Shown here: piece after piece, positions 31,949 through 43,124 of the stretch
Layout: each line of letters begins with the position of its first letter
How positions within the stretch are numbered: position 1 is the first letter of the stretch
Origin: Clytia hemisphaerica
Taxonomy: Eukaryota; Cnidaria; Hydrozoa; Leptothecata; Clytiidae
NCBI GenBank assembly: GCA_902728285.1
Contig: CACVBU010000271.1
Location: 2,175,717-2,239,716 of the forward strand
Direction of reading: 5' to 3'
DNA length: 64,000 nucleotides
The notes under the pieces: generated by a model
What the model saw: only the letters and a program-made list of their open reading frames with translations
The model's database searches: none
Told to the model about the DNA's origin: nothing
Program-made: the position numbers and the translations under genes

Positions 31949-33072
31949 TCAGGAAGGCAGACTGTGAAAAATTGGAGAAACAGATGCTAGAGCAAACCAG
32001 GGATATGTTATAGCGGAGCTGGATGAAGGACGAGAATTCCTTAGCGGATTACTTCTTTGTCTTTTCTATTGTAAACTGTTGATAATAGAAATCCATCTCT
32101 GTCCCCTTCAGTGTTCTGTTTTTATAAGAACAATGAAGCAGACAAGGTATTAATGCAGTACGTTTGCATATATTTTGTTATGATGTTCCCGCTTTTCATC
32201 AAAATAATATTTGCAGAAGATACCCCAAAAGCTTCCTTGTAAATGAAATCTATTTTTATCAGCGTGTGTTATGAATTTGAGAAGCTTTCATGATTTTTCT
32301 TTAAACATTTCGGATGTAAATATTTTGACAAATATTGTTTCAATTGACTTGAAATTTTTTCCATAATCAAACATACCGACTTAGAAAGTGAGGCACCCCG
32401 GTAAATATTTTTATTTTTATTTTCTTGCTTTGAGTTTCGTCATTTTCTGCAGATAGGCGAAATCTAAATAAAAAAAGAAAGGATGAATGATTACTTATTG
32501 CTTTAAATAGAAGGAACTTGACCGACCAGTTGAATTGAATTGACAAGTTGATAGGTAGGTTGTGCTTAACACCAGACCCTCCCACTCCCGATACAATCAA
32601 TGATAACATGTGATGATACATCGTCCCTTATTTTTAAACATTAGTTTTGGATTGTGATTAAAATAAGAAAGTTAGAACAGCTTTTGGTATTTATGTATGT
32701 CCTTTAAAAATATATTGCTTGGAATTTCAAAAGGCTAGACTTGAATATAATGTTATTTTATGAAATAAAGGGTACTTACACTTCTGAGAAGTTTCTTTTC
32801 TTTCTGTTGTCTTTCTGCTGTTGCATCTCTCCACAGACTTTTACTTTAGCACATAAAAAAAGTTCAAAAAATTGCTGTGATTTTTTTTGTTTTGACGATT
32901 CTTTAGGCCATAGCCATCTCAGCATAACCTTTCTTCGGCAAAAGAGTAAAAAAAAAATTTACATCCTGACCACGAGCGAAGAACGGAATTTCCCGCCTTT
33001 TCTCGACTAATTTTCAAGAAATGCAGGTCGAAGGTGCGGGTCGTTTAGCCTGGAGGAAAGCGGTAGATTTAG
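31949..33072. other. Stretch without recognisable gene
   Basis: Frames at 32367-32621 (minus) and 32741-33010 (plus) are about 85 codons, low complexity and unrecognised. No RNA gene or clear element ends. Confidence 0.45.
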
Positions 33073-33132
33073 CACATAGGCTACCAAAATTCGTCCGTCG
33101 TCGTGAGTTATCTGCCAATACTTAACCTCGCT
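33073..33132 (-). repeat. Inverted copy of the repeat at 20368-20429
   Basis: CACATAGGCTACCAAAATTC, GTCCGTCGTCGTGAGTTATC and TGCCAATACTTAACCTCGCT match the 20.4-kb copy in reverse complement with about 4-5 changes. Confidence 0.55.
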
Positions 33133-33277
33133 ATTATAAGTTTTTTATGATTTACTATATGGCGCTAGAATATAATGACCTGGAATTGTCTGGTCAAACA
33201 TCACGCCTTCGGGACTAAGACCATTGGTCGAGTGGTTTTGCTGACGGCGCAATTATTTGTTTACATTGGTTGCCTGT

Positions 33278-33844
33278 TGTTGTGCACGGAAATAAACTGA
33301 CAAAGTTTGGAACTTCGATTGAAGTGAATAATACGATTGTTCAAACTGAAAATTAAAAAAAATGACAAAACTAAGTGACGAAATATGACAAGAAAAATGA
33401 CAAGAAAATTAAACAGAAATTGACTGGAAATCTTGAGGAAATTGATCAAATTGACCTTAAAAGTATCATGAAATCGCACAAGAAATCACTTGAAATATAC
33501 CAAAATTAATGAAACCTAACTTAAGCTTAAAGAAATTGATTTAAAAATATCAAAAATAATCTAATTCCAGACACCTGAGCCAAATAGGCTGATGAACAGA
33601 AAAACACAGAGAGGCAAAGGCAAAAAGCAGAAAGCAACATACCAGGTAGCCAGTATGTGAGAACTGTGAAAAACTGTGCACAAAAATTGAGAATTGAATT
33701 TGATTTTGAAAGTTAAGACCAAAACTGTCTAAGTCTTAAACTCCATATTTTGATGCAACCACACACAACGCTTCTCATAGCTCAATCGTATTATTCACTT
33801 CAATCGAAGTTCCAAACTTTGTCAGTTTATTTCCGTGCACAACA
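33278..33844. repeat. Inverted repeat pair, 60-bp arms, 440-bp spacer
   Basis: GTGCACGGAAATAAACTGAC through ACTTCGATTGAAGTGAATAA at about 33278-33340 recurs in reverse complement at about 33782-33844. Each arm contains TTCGATTGAA, itself near-palindromic. The spacer is A-rich and carries TGACAAGAAAA repeats. Non-coding; probably a foldback element. Confidence 0.6.
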
Positions 33845-34085
33845 CTTGTTACCAAGTAGTCGCCGGCGAAAAAAGTCAAAAGCTCAAAAAATTTAAAAAT
33901 TAGAAACAAAGTCTGAACGTGAATTTGATTGATATACAGTATCTGTGAAAATTTTGTAGTCACTTTGGTATGAAATGAGAATATCAAGTATGTAATTAAC
34001 CACATTACATCATCGACCTCCCTGGAGCTGGTTCTGTCAGTTTTGACACGGGCGTGGTGAAGCGTGTATAGATTTGAATACACCT

Positions 34086-34282
34086 ATTTCCTATTAGCAG
34101 ATTCTTGCAAAAGTCACGAAAAAACGTTGAGTAAACAAACTTTTGATTGGCGGAGGCATGCAAAGATTACCTCATACTCTGGACATTTTGAAAAATATGC
34201 TTGTATATGCAATTTTTCAGCCAATCAAAGACTTTCTCGGCGTTTTTCGTGACTTCTTTACATGAATCTGCTAATAGGAAAT
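34086..34282. mobile_element. 197-bp MITE
   Basis: ATTTCCTATTAGCAGATTC is mirrored by GAATCTGCTAATAGGAAAT, and AAGTCACGAAAAA by TTTTTCGTGACTTC just inside. Two further inverted blocks (TTTGATTGGC / GCCAATCAAA) continue the symmetry. Target duplication unclear. Confidence 0.7.
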
Positions 34283-34408
34283 ACGTGTATTATCGCATAC
34301 AGCTTTGGCTCCACATAATAAAATGGCGCGTGATACTATGGAGATAATAATCGTATCATTATCTACTTTATAATGGAAACTGTGGTTTATTTCTGCCTTT
34401 TAACTCGT

Positions 34409-34483
34409 GGTCAATACGCCTGATGAAGCCAAAGCAGCATCGTCAAGCAAACCAAGTGCAAGTGAACAAGTTTCATTCAAAAA
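34409..34483 (+). other. Possible short exon with donor site upstream of the protease-like stretch
   Basis: An open frame reading NTPDEAKAASSSKPSASEQV ends at CTAAAA followed by GTAAGT, a good splice donor. A matching acceptor, TTCACTTCTTTCTGCAG, lies at about 34639-34655, just before the protease-like stretch. The phases do not join cleanly as the sequence now stands, so this is weak support for an intron in a decayed gene. Confidence 0.3.
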
Positions 34484-34700
34484 ACTAAAAGTAAGTGCTT
34501 ATTTCTATGTTCAATTTTTGCTCTTCAAAGTAGGTTAAGTTTACCTAAATTTTAAAATGTTTAAAAAGTTGAAAGAGTATGAAAACTGTGTGGTTTCACA
34601 ACCTCAGATATATTTAAATGAAAGATTGAAAGAAATATTTCACTTCTTTCTGCAGATGTGAGTAACAATATCACTAACTCTCAGTTTTCTTTTAAAAATA

Positions 34701-35527
34701 ATGACATTTCCACTGTATCATCTTCGCAATACTGTGCGAGAAACCCCAGGGATTTATAGTTGCGCAATTGACAGCTTTTTGGAGCGTTGCTATCATTCAT
34801 TATATTCATATTTGAAGTTATGTGCGCCGTTTTTATCAGACTTTCTAAGTTTTTTGTTTACCAACTGTCAGCGATACGAAACCACGGTGTCTAGTGCAAC
34901 ACCCAACAGGTTAGGCAACCTGTATAGGATTATATACAGACTAAATGTCCTTCTTTTCGTTTGAAAGATTGCGACGCTCAATTTTCTGAAATATTTAAAG
35001 ATAAGGTTTTTGACAACCTCAATCAAATAAAAAAGTCTTTTATTTATTACAAGTTATGAGCTTGAACATCACTGTATTTGTGGGAAATTTTTGAAACGTT
35101 TCGGTATGTTGAATTTCCTACAGACATGCCTCTGGATTTTTATAGTTTGTGGCCTGTGCATCTTGATAATCATACTGATATTGATTTGGAGTGTGATATT
35201 TTTTTACGCAAGTACTGCTTGAATAGCAATGTCGTAATCCCTGCTAAATTTGCATTTATAGAATTTTCTTCTGAGTTGATGAATTTAGTTCATATTCATG
35301 ATGATCTCTTTAAACAATATAAAGTACCAACTTTCTGCTGTTATTATGAATAGTGGAGCGCATTTTTCTATGGCAGTCAATTTATCCAATGAGTGGGTAT
35401 TTATTGACGACCTTTTAAAAAATCCAGTTCGATTCAGTACATTTGCAGATGCGAAGGCTTGTAAGCCCAATGGGTTGTTTTTTTCTTTGTTACGTAAGGG
35501 AAGAAGGGATTCAAGTTTCACAGACTA
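34701..35527 (+). pseudogene. Cysteine-protease-like (deubiquitinase-fold-like) coding stretch, frameshifted
   Basis: Three frames follow each other: 34701-34964, 35078-35353 and 35298-35528. The first has RETPGIYSCAIDSFLERC with a candidate catalytic Cys (codon 34761). The third has SGAHFSMAVNLSNEWVFIDD with a candidate His (35361) followed by an aromatic-x-x-Asp. A Cys box N-terminal to a HFS/T...W..IDD box is the layout of papain-fold ubiquitin-specific-type proteases. The separation, about 200 codons, is plausible. The call is by motif only. At least two frameshifts break it. It lies 85 bp upstream of ORF1 of the CR1/L2-type LINE on the same strand, so it may be part of that element's 5' region or an unrelated neighbour. 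Confidence 0.45.
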
Positions 35528-35612
35528 ATACTTTTATTTGACGTCAATTGAGAGCAGTCACAATCTAACAGCGATAGTTAAATTCAAAAAATTTGCATTT
35601 TACTAAGAAAAT

Positions 35613-36690
35613 CATGGAAAATCGCTACAAAAACCAACTTAAACCACCCAACATCCAACCATCGAAAACTGCATACTCATGAAAACATCTACAATTACGT
35701 CCACAAGACAAAGGATAACTCCAAATCCTCTTTGCACCAGCACCTCATGTGTAGACGATCGTAACCAAAACAGTTTGGCATGTTCAAAGTGTAACAGACT
35801 AGTACATTTCACCCTATATGATACAATGCTTTTAAAGATGACAAAAGAACCAGCTGTAAATACGTTTGTCCAAACTGCGTTACAGTTGCTAAAGACCTTG
35901 TGAATCTCGTTACCACAGCTGCAACACAACCGTCACTAAAAACCGCCACAGAATTCTCAAGGAAACCATCAAAGAAAACGAAAGAACAATCAAGAAACTG
36001 AAAACAACCGAGCAACATCTTCTTGAAATCGTCGAGACCCAGAAACAAGAGCTTACAGAGTTAAAAACTAAACTCTCTAATGATCCAGCCTTGAACACCG
36101 TGGAGTATGTCGAAAAAAAACTAGAAAAGAAATTAGAAGATTTCCGGACGGAACTTCTGTCCACTCAAAGAAGAGTGCAAAAGATCATACGCCACTGCTG
36201 TTGTCTCTACCAATTGTGAGACCACCACTCCGAACAACGATAGGAGGCAGCAGAAGAAAGAGATAAAATCAGATGGTCAAAAAACTTGATTATTCACAGC
36301 GTATTCACAAATGATGCTCCTAAGAAAGATGAGACATGGGTAACATCACTCATTGAAAAGCTCCATGTCAAAGTAGACATAAAACGTATCTCAAGAATTG
36401 GCAAATCAACTGATGGGAAAAAGCGCCCACTCATTGTTACTCTAAACAGTGAGGAGGAAAAGGAAAGTGTGTTTGGAAATTCCAGCATTGAAAGGGATAG
36501 AGAAGTACAACGGTTTTAGCGTTTGCGATGATCTAACTGGACCAAAGAGAGAAGTATAAAGAAAAGGCAATTGACGCAAAAACGAAGAACCAGACTGAAA
36601 AAAATGGAATTAGGAGGGTAATAGGTACCGCAAAAAACGAGTTCCGCCTCAAGAAGATAATGGCCAACAATCGCCAAGATTAATTAAGAA
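35613..36690 (+). pseudogene. LINE ORF1 (PHD-like finger, coiled coil, RNA-binding-like domain), decayed
   Basis: Reading from an ATG at 35613, with shifts. At 35720-35810 a Cys pattern, NPLCTSTSC ... LACSKCNRLVHF, resembles the zinc-binding finger that opens ORF1 of CR1-like LINEs; it continues to NCVTVAKDLV near 35875-35900. A heptad-rich stretch (KETIKENERTIKKLKTTEQH, to about 36170) is a coiled coil. 36250-36519 has NLIIHSVFTNDAPKKDETWV and ISRIGKSTDGKKRPLIVTL, matching the conserved central ORF1 domain of CR1/L2 elements. Frameshifts near 35830, 35940 and 36200 and a stop near 36517 inactivate it. Family role: nucleic-acid-binding chaperone of the LINE RNP. Confidence 0.7.
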
Positions 36691-36757
36691 ACCATTGACA
36701 AATGAAGTAGAAAATAATAAGCAAAAACAAAAACAAACACGACAAAAATTAAACATT

Positions 36758-37378
36758 ATGTATACAAACGCAGATCAGCTTACAAAAAGAAGAAACAAGA
36801 AATCGACTTTGTCGTCAAAGATTACTCCGAGCCTCCTTATGAAACGAATTCCTTGAATAAAGTCGGTCGTTGAATGGTCATCTTTATACACAAGTAAAAA
36901 AAACTGGTTCATATGATTTTCAAGAAGTATGCATGCTAGAGATCAAGTTGGAAGGATGAAACTGTTTACTCTTTGCGTGTATATGTACTACTAATACGAA
37001 CACATCAGCCAGGAATAACATTGAACCTTCTCTTAAAGGAAATTGCGATCAACAACAAATATACTCACAAATGTATCGTCGGTAATTTCAGCTACAAAAA
37101 CATCAAATGGAAAAACTGGTCAACTCCTCACGACGAAACAATTTTTGCACGCACTAAGAGACGCCTTTTTCTACAAACACGTCGATGAACCAACCCGGGC
37201 TAGAGAGACGGACACACCTTCCCCTATCAATTTGATCCTGACAAACGAAGAACACCAAGTCAATAATCTAACCTATCTAGCCCCCCCCCTTGAAAAAAGC
37301 GATCATAGTGTTCTCTCGTTCACATTTGAATTTTATTTTGAAACCGAGCCTGTAGGTGCGAAATACAAGTACAATAAA
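36758..37378 (+). pseudogene. LINE ORF2, endonuclease part (CR1/L2 type), decayed
   Basis: Begins near MYTNADQLTKRRNKKS at 36758, the usual start of the apurinic-endonuclease-like domain. It resumes at 37060-37320 with KCIVGNFSYKNIKWKNWSTP (normally a GDFN block; the catalytic Asp is changed), LILTNEEHQVNNL and EKSDHSVLSF, the SDH catalytic box. It ends at KYKYN where the 2.85-kb insertion at 37379 begins; the LINE resumes at 40235. Much of the N-terminal endonuclease sequence is scrambled or missing. Confidence 0.75.
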
Positions 37379-38490
37379 CCAGCCGAGGCTGGAAGGTCAG
37401 CCAAAAGAGCTAAGAGGGTTAAGGGTTAGAGGGTCAAAGGGGTTAGAGGGTCAAAGGGGTGAAAGGGATAATTTTGATGAGATGCGAGCAAATGTTAGAT
37501 CAGCGTTCGATACAATTGCAATTAGTAGCTGCCGGTTGAAAAGTCCAGGAACCTCGCTCGTTTGGGATGTTAGTTAGTCTAGTGTAATTAAACTTTTTGT
37601 TCATTTTAGTCAGTTATAATACATTTTTTCTGTTGGGTGTAGACAATATCCATATCTGACCAAAGTGTTATACTACAAATAAATAAGAAAATTGCCAAAA
37701 AGTCAAACCCAAAATAAAGATACATGCCATAATTTTAGTGCAGAACCATTTTTAGTTTTCATTACATAGAAACTGTACTTTTTTTGTTTACTTGATAAAA
37801 CCCCAATAACACTTTGTCGTAACTCTCTGCAGCTTCTTCTAAAAATTGTAACTGACTGCCATTAAGCTACAAACTTTAAGAAAACCGCAAACTCCTGAAA
37901 AATATAGTTTTTGCCTATAGAAATGGATCAGTTATAAATATATTTTAGCTGTTTCTCTTCTTAATTTTATTTCATTATTTAGTTTGTTTATTATGTGTTT
38001 GGAACTGCGGGTCGGTTTTAGATATTGCCTGAGGGAGACTGAGTGTTGGGTACCCGTAACATGTGTAAAGTCGCTTTGAACCGGTCACAAGTCCGGGAGT
38101 TCAGGCATAGTTTTTGTTTTCTATTAATATATGTGTGTTGAGAGTTGTTATTTGGTGGTTTTGTGTTTCTCATTCTTTTTAATTCTCTTTTGTTTCAAAG
38201 TTAATCTTTCTTATTGTATTTTTCATCTGATATTGGAATGATTTCAAAAAAATAATAAATCAAAAAATGTATAATCTTCAAAAATACAAAAACATTCTTG
38301 TCTTTTTAATTTAGATCTTTTTAAGCTGCTCCTATATCAAATCTTTTCCTTTCCTTAAAATGACTGATATTACATCTTCAGTATATATATAACTTTGTGA
38401 GAAATATTTTTATCCTTCATAAATTTCTAAAGCAGGAACAATTTTAGTCTGTATACTTTACCAAATTCCAATATATAACACCTTGTCACA

Positions 38491-38632
38491 GGGCTCGAAA
38501 TAACGGTCGGACATCGGACAATGTCCGACCCAAATGGCTTCATGTCCGACCCAAAAATCATAATTTTCAAGCTAAAGCAACCCTGATCGGACATTTTGCC
38601 CGACCCACTTGAAATTGTTATTTTGAGCCTTG
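38491..38632. mobile_element. 142-bp MITE with repeated GTCCGACC, 8-bp duplication
   Basis: GGGCTCGAAATAAC at the left is mirrored by GTTATTTTGAGCC at the right. TTGTCACA flanks both sides (38483-38490 and 38633-38640). If the preceding CA is counted, the end reads CAGGGCTCGAAAT, a hAT-type terminus. GTCCGACCCA and its complement recur four times inside. Confidence 0.7.
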
Positions 38633-38880
38633 TTGTCACAATTCTCTGCAGCTCCTACCAGAAATTGTAACTAGTCGCCATTAACAATTTTAAGCTACAG
38701 TAGTCACAAACCGCACACTCTAGAAAAACACATTTGCCAGATAGTGGCCATGTTGTGTAACTTGATGGTATTGGTATATATACTTCATTAAAAAATCTAG
38801 AAACCATTTCTCATAACTTTCCGCAGTCCACTTTCTGCAAGTCCGATAAAAGATATGTAAAAACTGTTGTCGCCATTCAT

Positions 38881-39061
38881 AGACCTTTTTTCAAAGAGGC
38901 CACCCTGTTGAATAATTATGTAGTCCAGCAGAAAAACAATGATAAAACCATGCATAATTATTACAATATGCATGATACAGTAATAATGCATGGCTCTATC
39001 ATTGTTTTCATGGCTGGAGTACATAATTATTGAACAGGATGTCCTTTTTAAAAAAAGGTCT
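38881..39061. mobile_element. 181-bp foldback MITE
   Basis: AGACCTTTTTTCAAAGAGGC, CCTGTTGAATAATTATGTA and CCAGC are mirrored at the right by GCTGGAGTACATAATTATT, GAACAGGATGTCC and AAAAAAAGGTCT. The centre is also symmetric (AACAATGATA... TATCATTGTT). No clear target duplication. Confidence 0.65.
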
Positions 39062-40234
39062 ATTCCATATCAATCGGTAGATACTCTACCTGCTGCCGTG
39101 GTACAGTAAGTCTGAAAGCTTTTCCGCTGCTTTACTGGATTCCGACTGTCAACCTCTGCACGCTCTGTGTTTACAAGTTTTCAAATCGAAGTAGCGAGCC
39201 GCGTGATAAGGGAGAGTAAACCGAAAACCAGTTTATCCACGGTTGACGGTTTCTCAATTTTTTAATTCGGACAAGTCCACGCCGATTCCCTTTCAACAAG
39301 ATGTAGCTGCTTCTTTAACAGAAAAATATTTTCGATCGACCGACCGGACGACCCACTTTTTAAAGTAGAAATGACGGGAACCAAACAATTTTTTGCGATA
39401 CGCCTTATATAATATGACTGAAGCCACAACCTTGCCGATACACAGGACATTCCGGTGCAGTTTGTCAGGTGCGCAAATATATGGATAAATCACTGGACAA
39501 AAGTTCCGGTGTAGTGTTTGGTGTACTTTGTTTCCTCCGAGAGAAAAATGTACCAGACAGTCCGGTGTGCACTTTTGAAAATTTAATGAAGAAAATACCA
39601 GACAAAAGATAACGCCAGAATGTACGGTGTATTGGCAGGGTCGTCTGAAGCCAACGTCAAGTCCAAAAAAAACACGATTGCATCCAGTCCTTATCAAATT
39701 TAGACAGTAGCTGTACTTTTGTATACTTTATCAAATTCCAATAGCATTATAACACCATCAATAATCACCCCCCTCTAGAGGCAAACAAGAATAATATGTT
39801 TTTATTGCAAAAACTAGCTACAGAAAATTCAAGATAAACAAAAACTTGAGCAAACGGCTTTAAACCTTCAAAAGATGTAGAAAAAGAATCCCCTTGATGA
39901 AAATAATGTGTTTGATTTGCCGAGTTAGAAAAATAAATGACAGAAATTGAAGCTTGCAACAGACAAACCGATTCACACTGGAAATACTTTGGAACAACAC
40001 TTTATCGGCTTGAACCGCCATCTTGAAACACCACATTATGATCGTTAAAAACAACACACGCTAAAAGTACCCAAAAAGTTAACCCGATCGGAAGAAAGTT
40101 TAGAAATCAAAGTGAGATCGGTAATCGGATTTCGGAAATCGGTTTCAAAAGTTTCAATATTTTGATCCAGAGCTTCACCAGCGGGAAAAAAATCGCGGAA
40201 CCGATTTGAAGGGTCACCGAGGCTGACCAATTAA

Positions 40235-42328
40235 GCAGACTACAAAGCGATGAAAGGAGGTCTTGAAAATTCTGAATGGGTTACTGATTTCGTTAGCAGA
40301 GCAGACGACACACATGTTAATGAGTGCTGGGATATGTTACGAGATAAACTTGACTTTAGGAACCGATACGTACCATGCACAAAAGAAGAAAACTCTCATA
40401 AAAGAAAGAGGAAATTTGCGATTTCTACAGAACGTCGAAAACCATCAAAGAAAAGCGTCGTCTACGCCGCAAATTGATAAGGTCGATTGGCACATCAACA
40501 AAACAGAGAAGTAGAGCTCAACACGCGATAACAAGAAACCTTGTAAGTAGAAAAATAGCACAGACAAGAAGGAGACTAGAAGAACAAATCTGTGATCAAG
40601 CGAAGAAAAGTCCGAAGAAATTCTGGAAATATATTCGCAGCTCCATGAAAACAAAACCGGGAATTTCTCCTCTCCTTCTTGACCCAAAGGATAACTTATC
40701 ACTCTGTTATAGGGATGAAGATAAAGCAGACGTACTACAGGATCAATTTTGTAGTGTTTTTACACAAGAGCCTATTGGACCACTACCAGATGTAACTTTC
40801 GATCTCACCATTGAAATGGTCCGAAAAGAACTAAAAGGCGTGAACCGTAACAAGTCACTGGGACCAGATGAGATTCATCCTGCTATGTTGAAGGCGTTAT
40901 CTTTCTATATTGCTGTCCCCCTATACATTGTTATGTCCAAATCCTTTGCAGAAAGAACACTACCGGATGATTAGAAGATTGCGCACGTATCCCCAATCTA
41001 TAAGAAAGGAAAGAAGAACTTGGCAGAAAATCACAGGCCAGTTAGCATGACATCTATTGTTTGTAGATTGATGGAAAGAATTGTTAAAGATCAAATAATG
41101 AAGTTCCTAGTAGACAAAAAGTTACTTTCTGACAAGCAACGCGGATTCTTGGGGAAAAGATCGACAGTCACACAATTATTGAGTTATCTTGATAAATGTG
41201 CAGACTCAATATCAGAAAATAAAGTGGTAGATGTTATCTATTTCGACTTTGCCAAGGCCTTCGATACAGTTCCACACCGCAGATTACTCAAGAAACTTGA
41301 CGCATACGGTATCAAAGGATTCACGTTAGACTGGATCAAAACCTTTGTGTCGGATCGATATCAGTATGTCAAGGCAAACTATCCAAGAAAGGTAAAGTAA
41401 TCAGCGGAGTCCCACAGGGAAGTGTTCTTGGTCCATTACTTTTTGTGTTGTATATCAACGATCTACCTGAGGCTACAAGCTCTGATATGTACCTCTTTGC
41501 AGACGACACTAAGCTTGTTGAGGAGAAAAATAGTGCTAAAGATGCCATTCGCTTGCAACATGATATCGACGCAATGGACAGATGGTCAAAGGACTGGCTA
41601 CTCAGATTCCACCTAGATAAATGCCATGTGCTAACACTGGGAAAATTTTGGAACATCAAACATGCCCATCCATACAACATAGACGGGTTAATCCTGGAGC
41701 ACGTGGATCAAGAAAAAGATCTCAGAGTGATTATCGTCGGGGAACTGAATTTTGAAGAACACATCTTTGGTAAAATCAAGAAAGCTAACTCAATCGTTGG
41801 TCTGATCAGCAGAAGTTTTGACTTTCTTTCACCAGAAATGCTCCGCACTCTTTTTATAGCGTTCGTCCGACCTCATCTTGAGTACGCTCAAGCCGTTTGG
41901 TCTCCACGACTCATCAAACACATCGATGTCATCTAGAGTGTTCAGCGAAGGGCCACGAGGCTGGTTAGCGGGCGGGTACAATAACAAATCTTACGAATAC
42001 CGTCTCCGTAAGATTAATGTTCCGAAACTGAAAATCAGACGTAAAATTGGCGATATGGTTGAAGTATATAAACATCTTCACGTTTATGATAAATCATCGG
42101 CCTGTCAAAAGTTTGTCCTTCGCGAACGCCCGAAACATCAGCACGATTATGAACTACAAAGAAACTTTTAAAATAATGGTGCCAGAGGGGTATCAAACAA
42201 ATTCGTTGTTCTACTGAAGTATTGACATACGGAATGGTCTTGGAGTTGATGTTGTAGCTGCAACATCTGTCACCAACTTCAAAGAAAAATTGCTAACAGA
42301 ATGGGAAAAAGATCTCCATAAATTGTAA
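40235..42328 (+). pseudogene. LINE ORF2, reverse transcriptase part (CR1/L2 type), decayed
   Basis: Starts ADYKAMKGGLENSEWVTDF, in register with the endonuclease half upstream of the insertion. 40474-40974 covers the linker up to KSLGPDEIHPAML. A TAG at about 40972 and a shift lead to KIAHVSPIYKKGKKN (40978) and NHRPVSMTSIVCRLMER (RT block 2). DFAKAFDTVPH (about 41250) holds the first catalytic Asp, GVPQGSVLGPLLF is at 41406, and FADDTKL at 41496 is the catalytic box. The thumb continues to about 41936. A further shift leads to KIRRKIGDMVEVYK and finally VTNFKEKLLTEWEKDLHK with the stop at 42326-42328. At least three frame breaks. Without the 2.85-kb insert, ORF1 plus ORF2 are close to full CR1 length. 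Confidence 0.9.
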
Positions 42329-42375
42329 AATGTTAAGCATGATTATTTCATAGAGGTCGATAGACCTGGGAAATA

Positions 42376-43013
42376 TACCGGGTGCACCAAAAAAATCATT
42401 AAAAACAGCAATCACCCAATAAATAAGACAAAATGGCAAAAACACAATTTTATTGTTTTTTTTTTGTTTTATCTTATTTATATATTTTGCCAACAGTTTG
42501 TCTATCTTATTTTCCCGTCCTGAACATTTCCAACACGAGCAAACTCAATGCAGACCCAAGTTCTTTGAGCTACTAGTCGAGGAATGGTGATATATTTTTT
42601 AAAACGTTTTCTCACATAGCATCAAAACATCTCTTGGAGATTCCCAAAACTTTTTGTCAGCTTTTCCAAAAATATTATCCCACATGGGAATAGCTTGCTA
42701 CCATATATTTAAATTCTGTAATGAGTTTTGATGAACATAGTTGCATTTTTTGGTATTTTTATGTGTAAAGAAGGTAAGTGTCAAGAGAAATATTTGCTCG
42801 CTGTTTTTGATGATTTTTTGAAATTTCGACATGGAAAAAACGTCAGTTCTTTTGAAATAACTTTCGAACTACTTTTTCAAATTCAATGTGTGATAGCTCA
42901 AAATTAAAGTAAGAGCATCCTCTTTAAGATATAAAAAAGAATGAACAAAAAATTTAAAACCTGAAGCTCACAATATCTCGACAAACATATATACTTTTTT
43001 GGTGCACCCGGTA
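42376..43013. mobile_element. 638-bp mariner-like MITE
   Basis: TACCGGGTGCACCAAAAAA is mirrored by TTTTTTGGTGCACCCGGTA. A TA-flanked terminus of this shape is typical of Tc1/mariner. GTGCAC inside the TIR is palindromic. It inserted about 50 bp after the LINE stop codon, in its 3' UTR or flank. No transposase frame; a related right end lies at 44512-44560. Confidence 0.7.
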
Positions 43014-43124
43014 TTACTGTAAATAAATACTGATACTAAATTGAATTTACAAATTGAGAGTTGTGAGCAAGGCTTAAGATCTTGAAATAGACAAAACTCG
43101 TCCAAATGATGAAGTTATGAATCA

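Larger units (their letters stand above)
37379..40227. mobile_element. 2.85-kb insertion inside the LINE
   Basis: The LINE frame breaks after KYKYN at 37378 and continues with ADYKAMKGG at 40235. CAATAAA / CAATTAA flank the insert (37372-37378 and 40228-40234), a 7-bp duplication with one change. The left end CCAGCCGAGGCTGG folds on itself, and the right end GGTCACCGAGGCTGACC is similar in inverted orientation. Inside are degenerate direct repeats (CTCTGCAGC..AAATTGTAACT at 37826 and 38642; GTATACTTTANCAAATTCCA at 38450 and 39719), two MITEs, and an AGGGTNAAGGGG low-complexity run near 37410-37470. No transposase frame. Confidence 0.65.
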
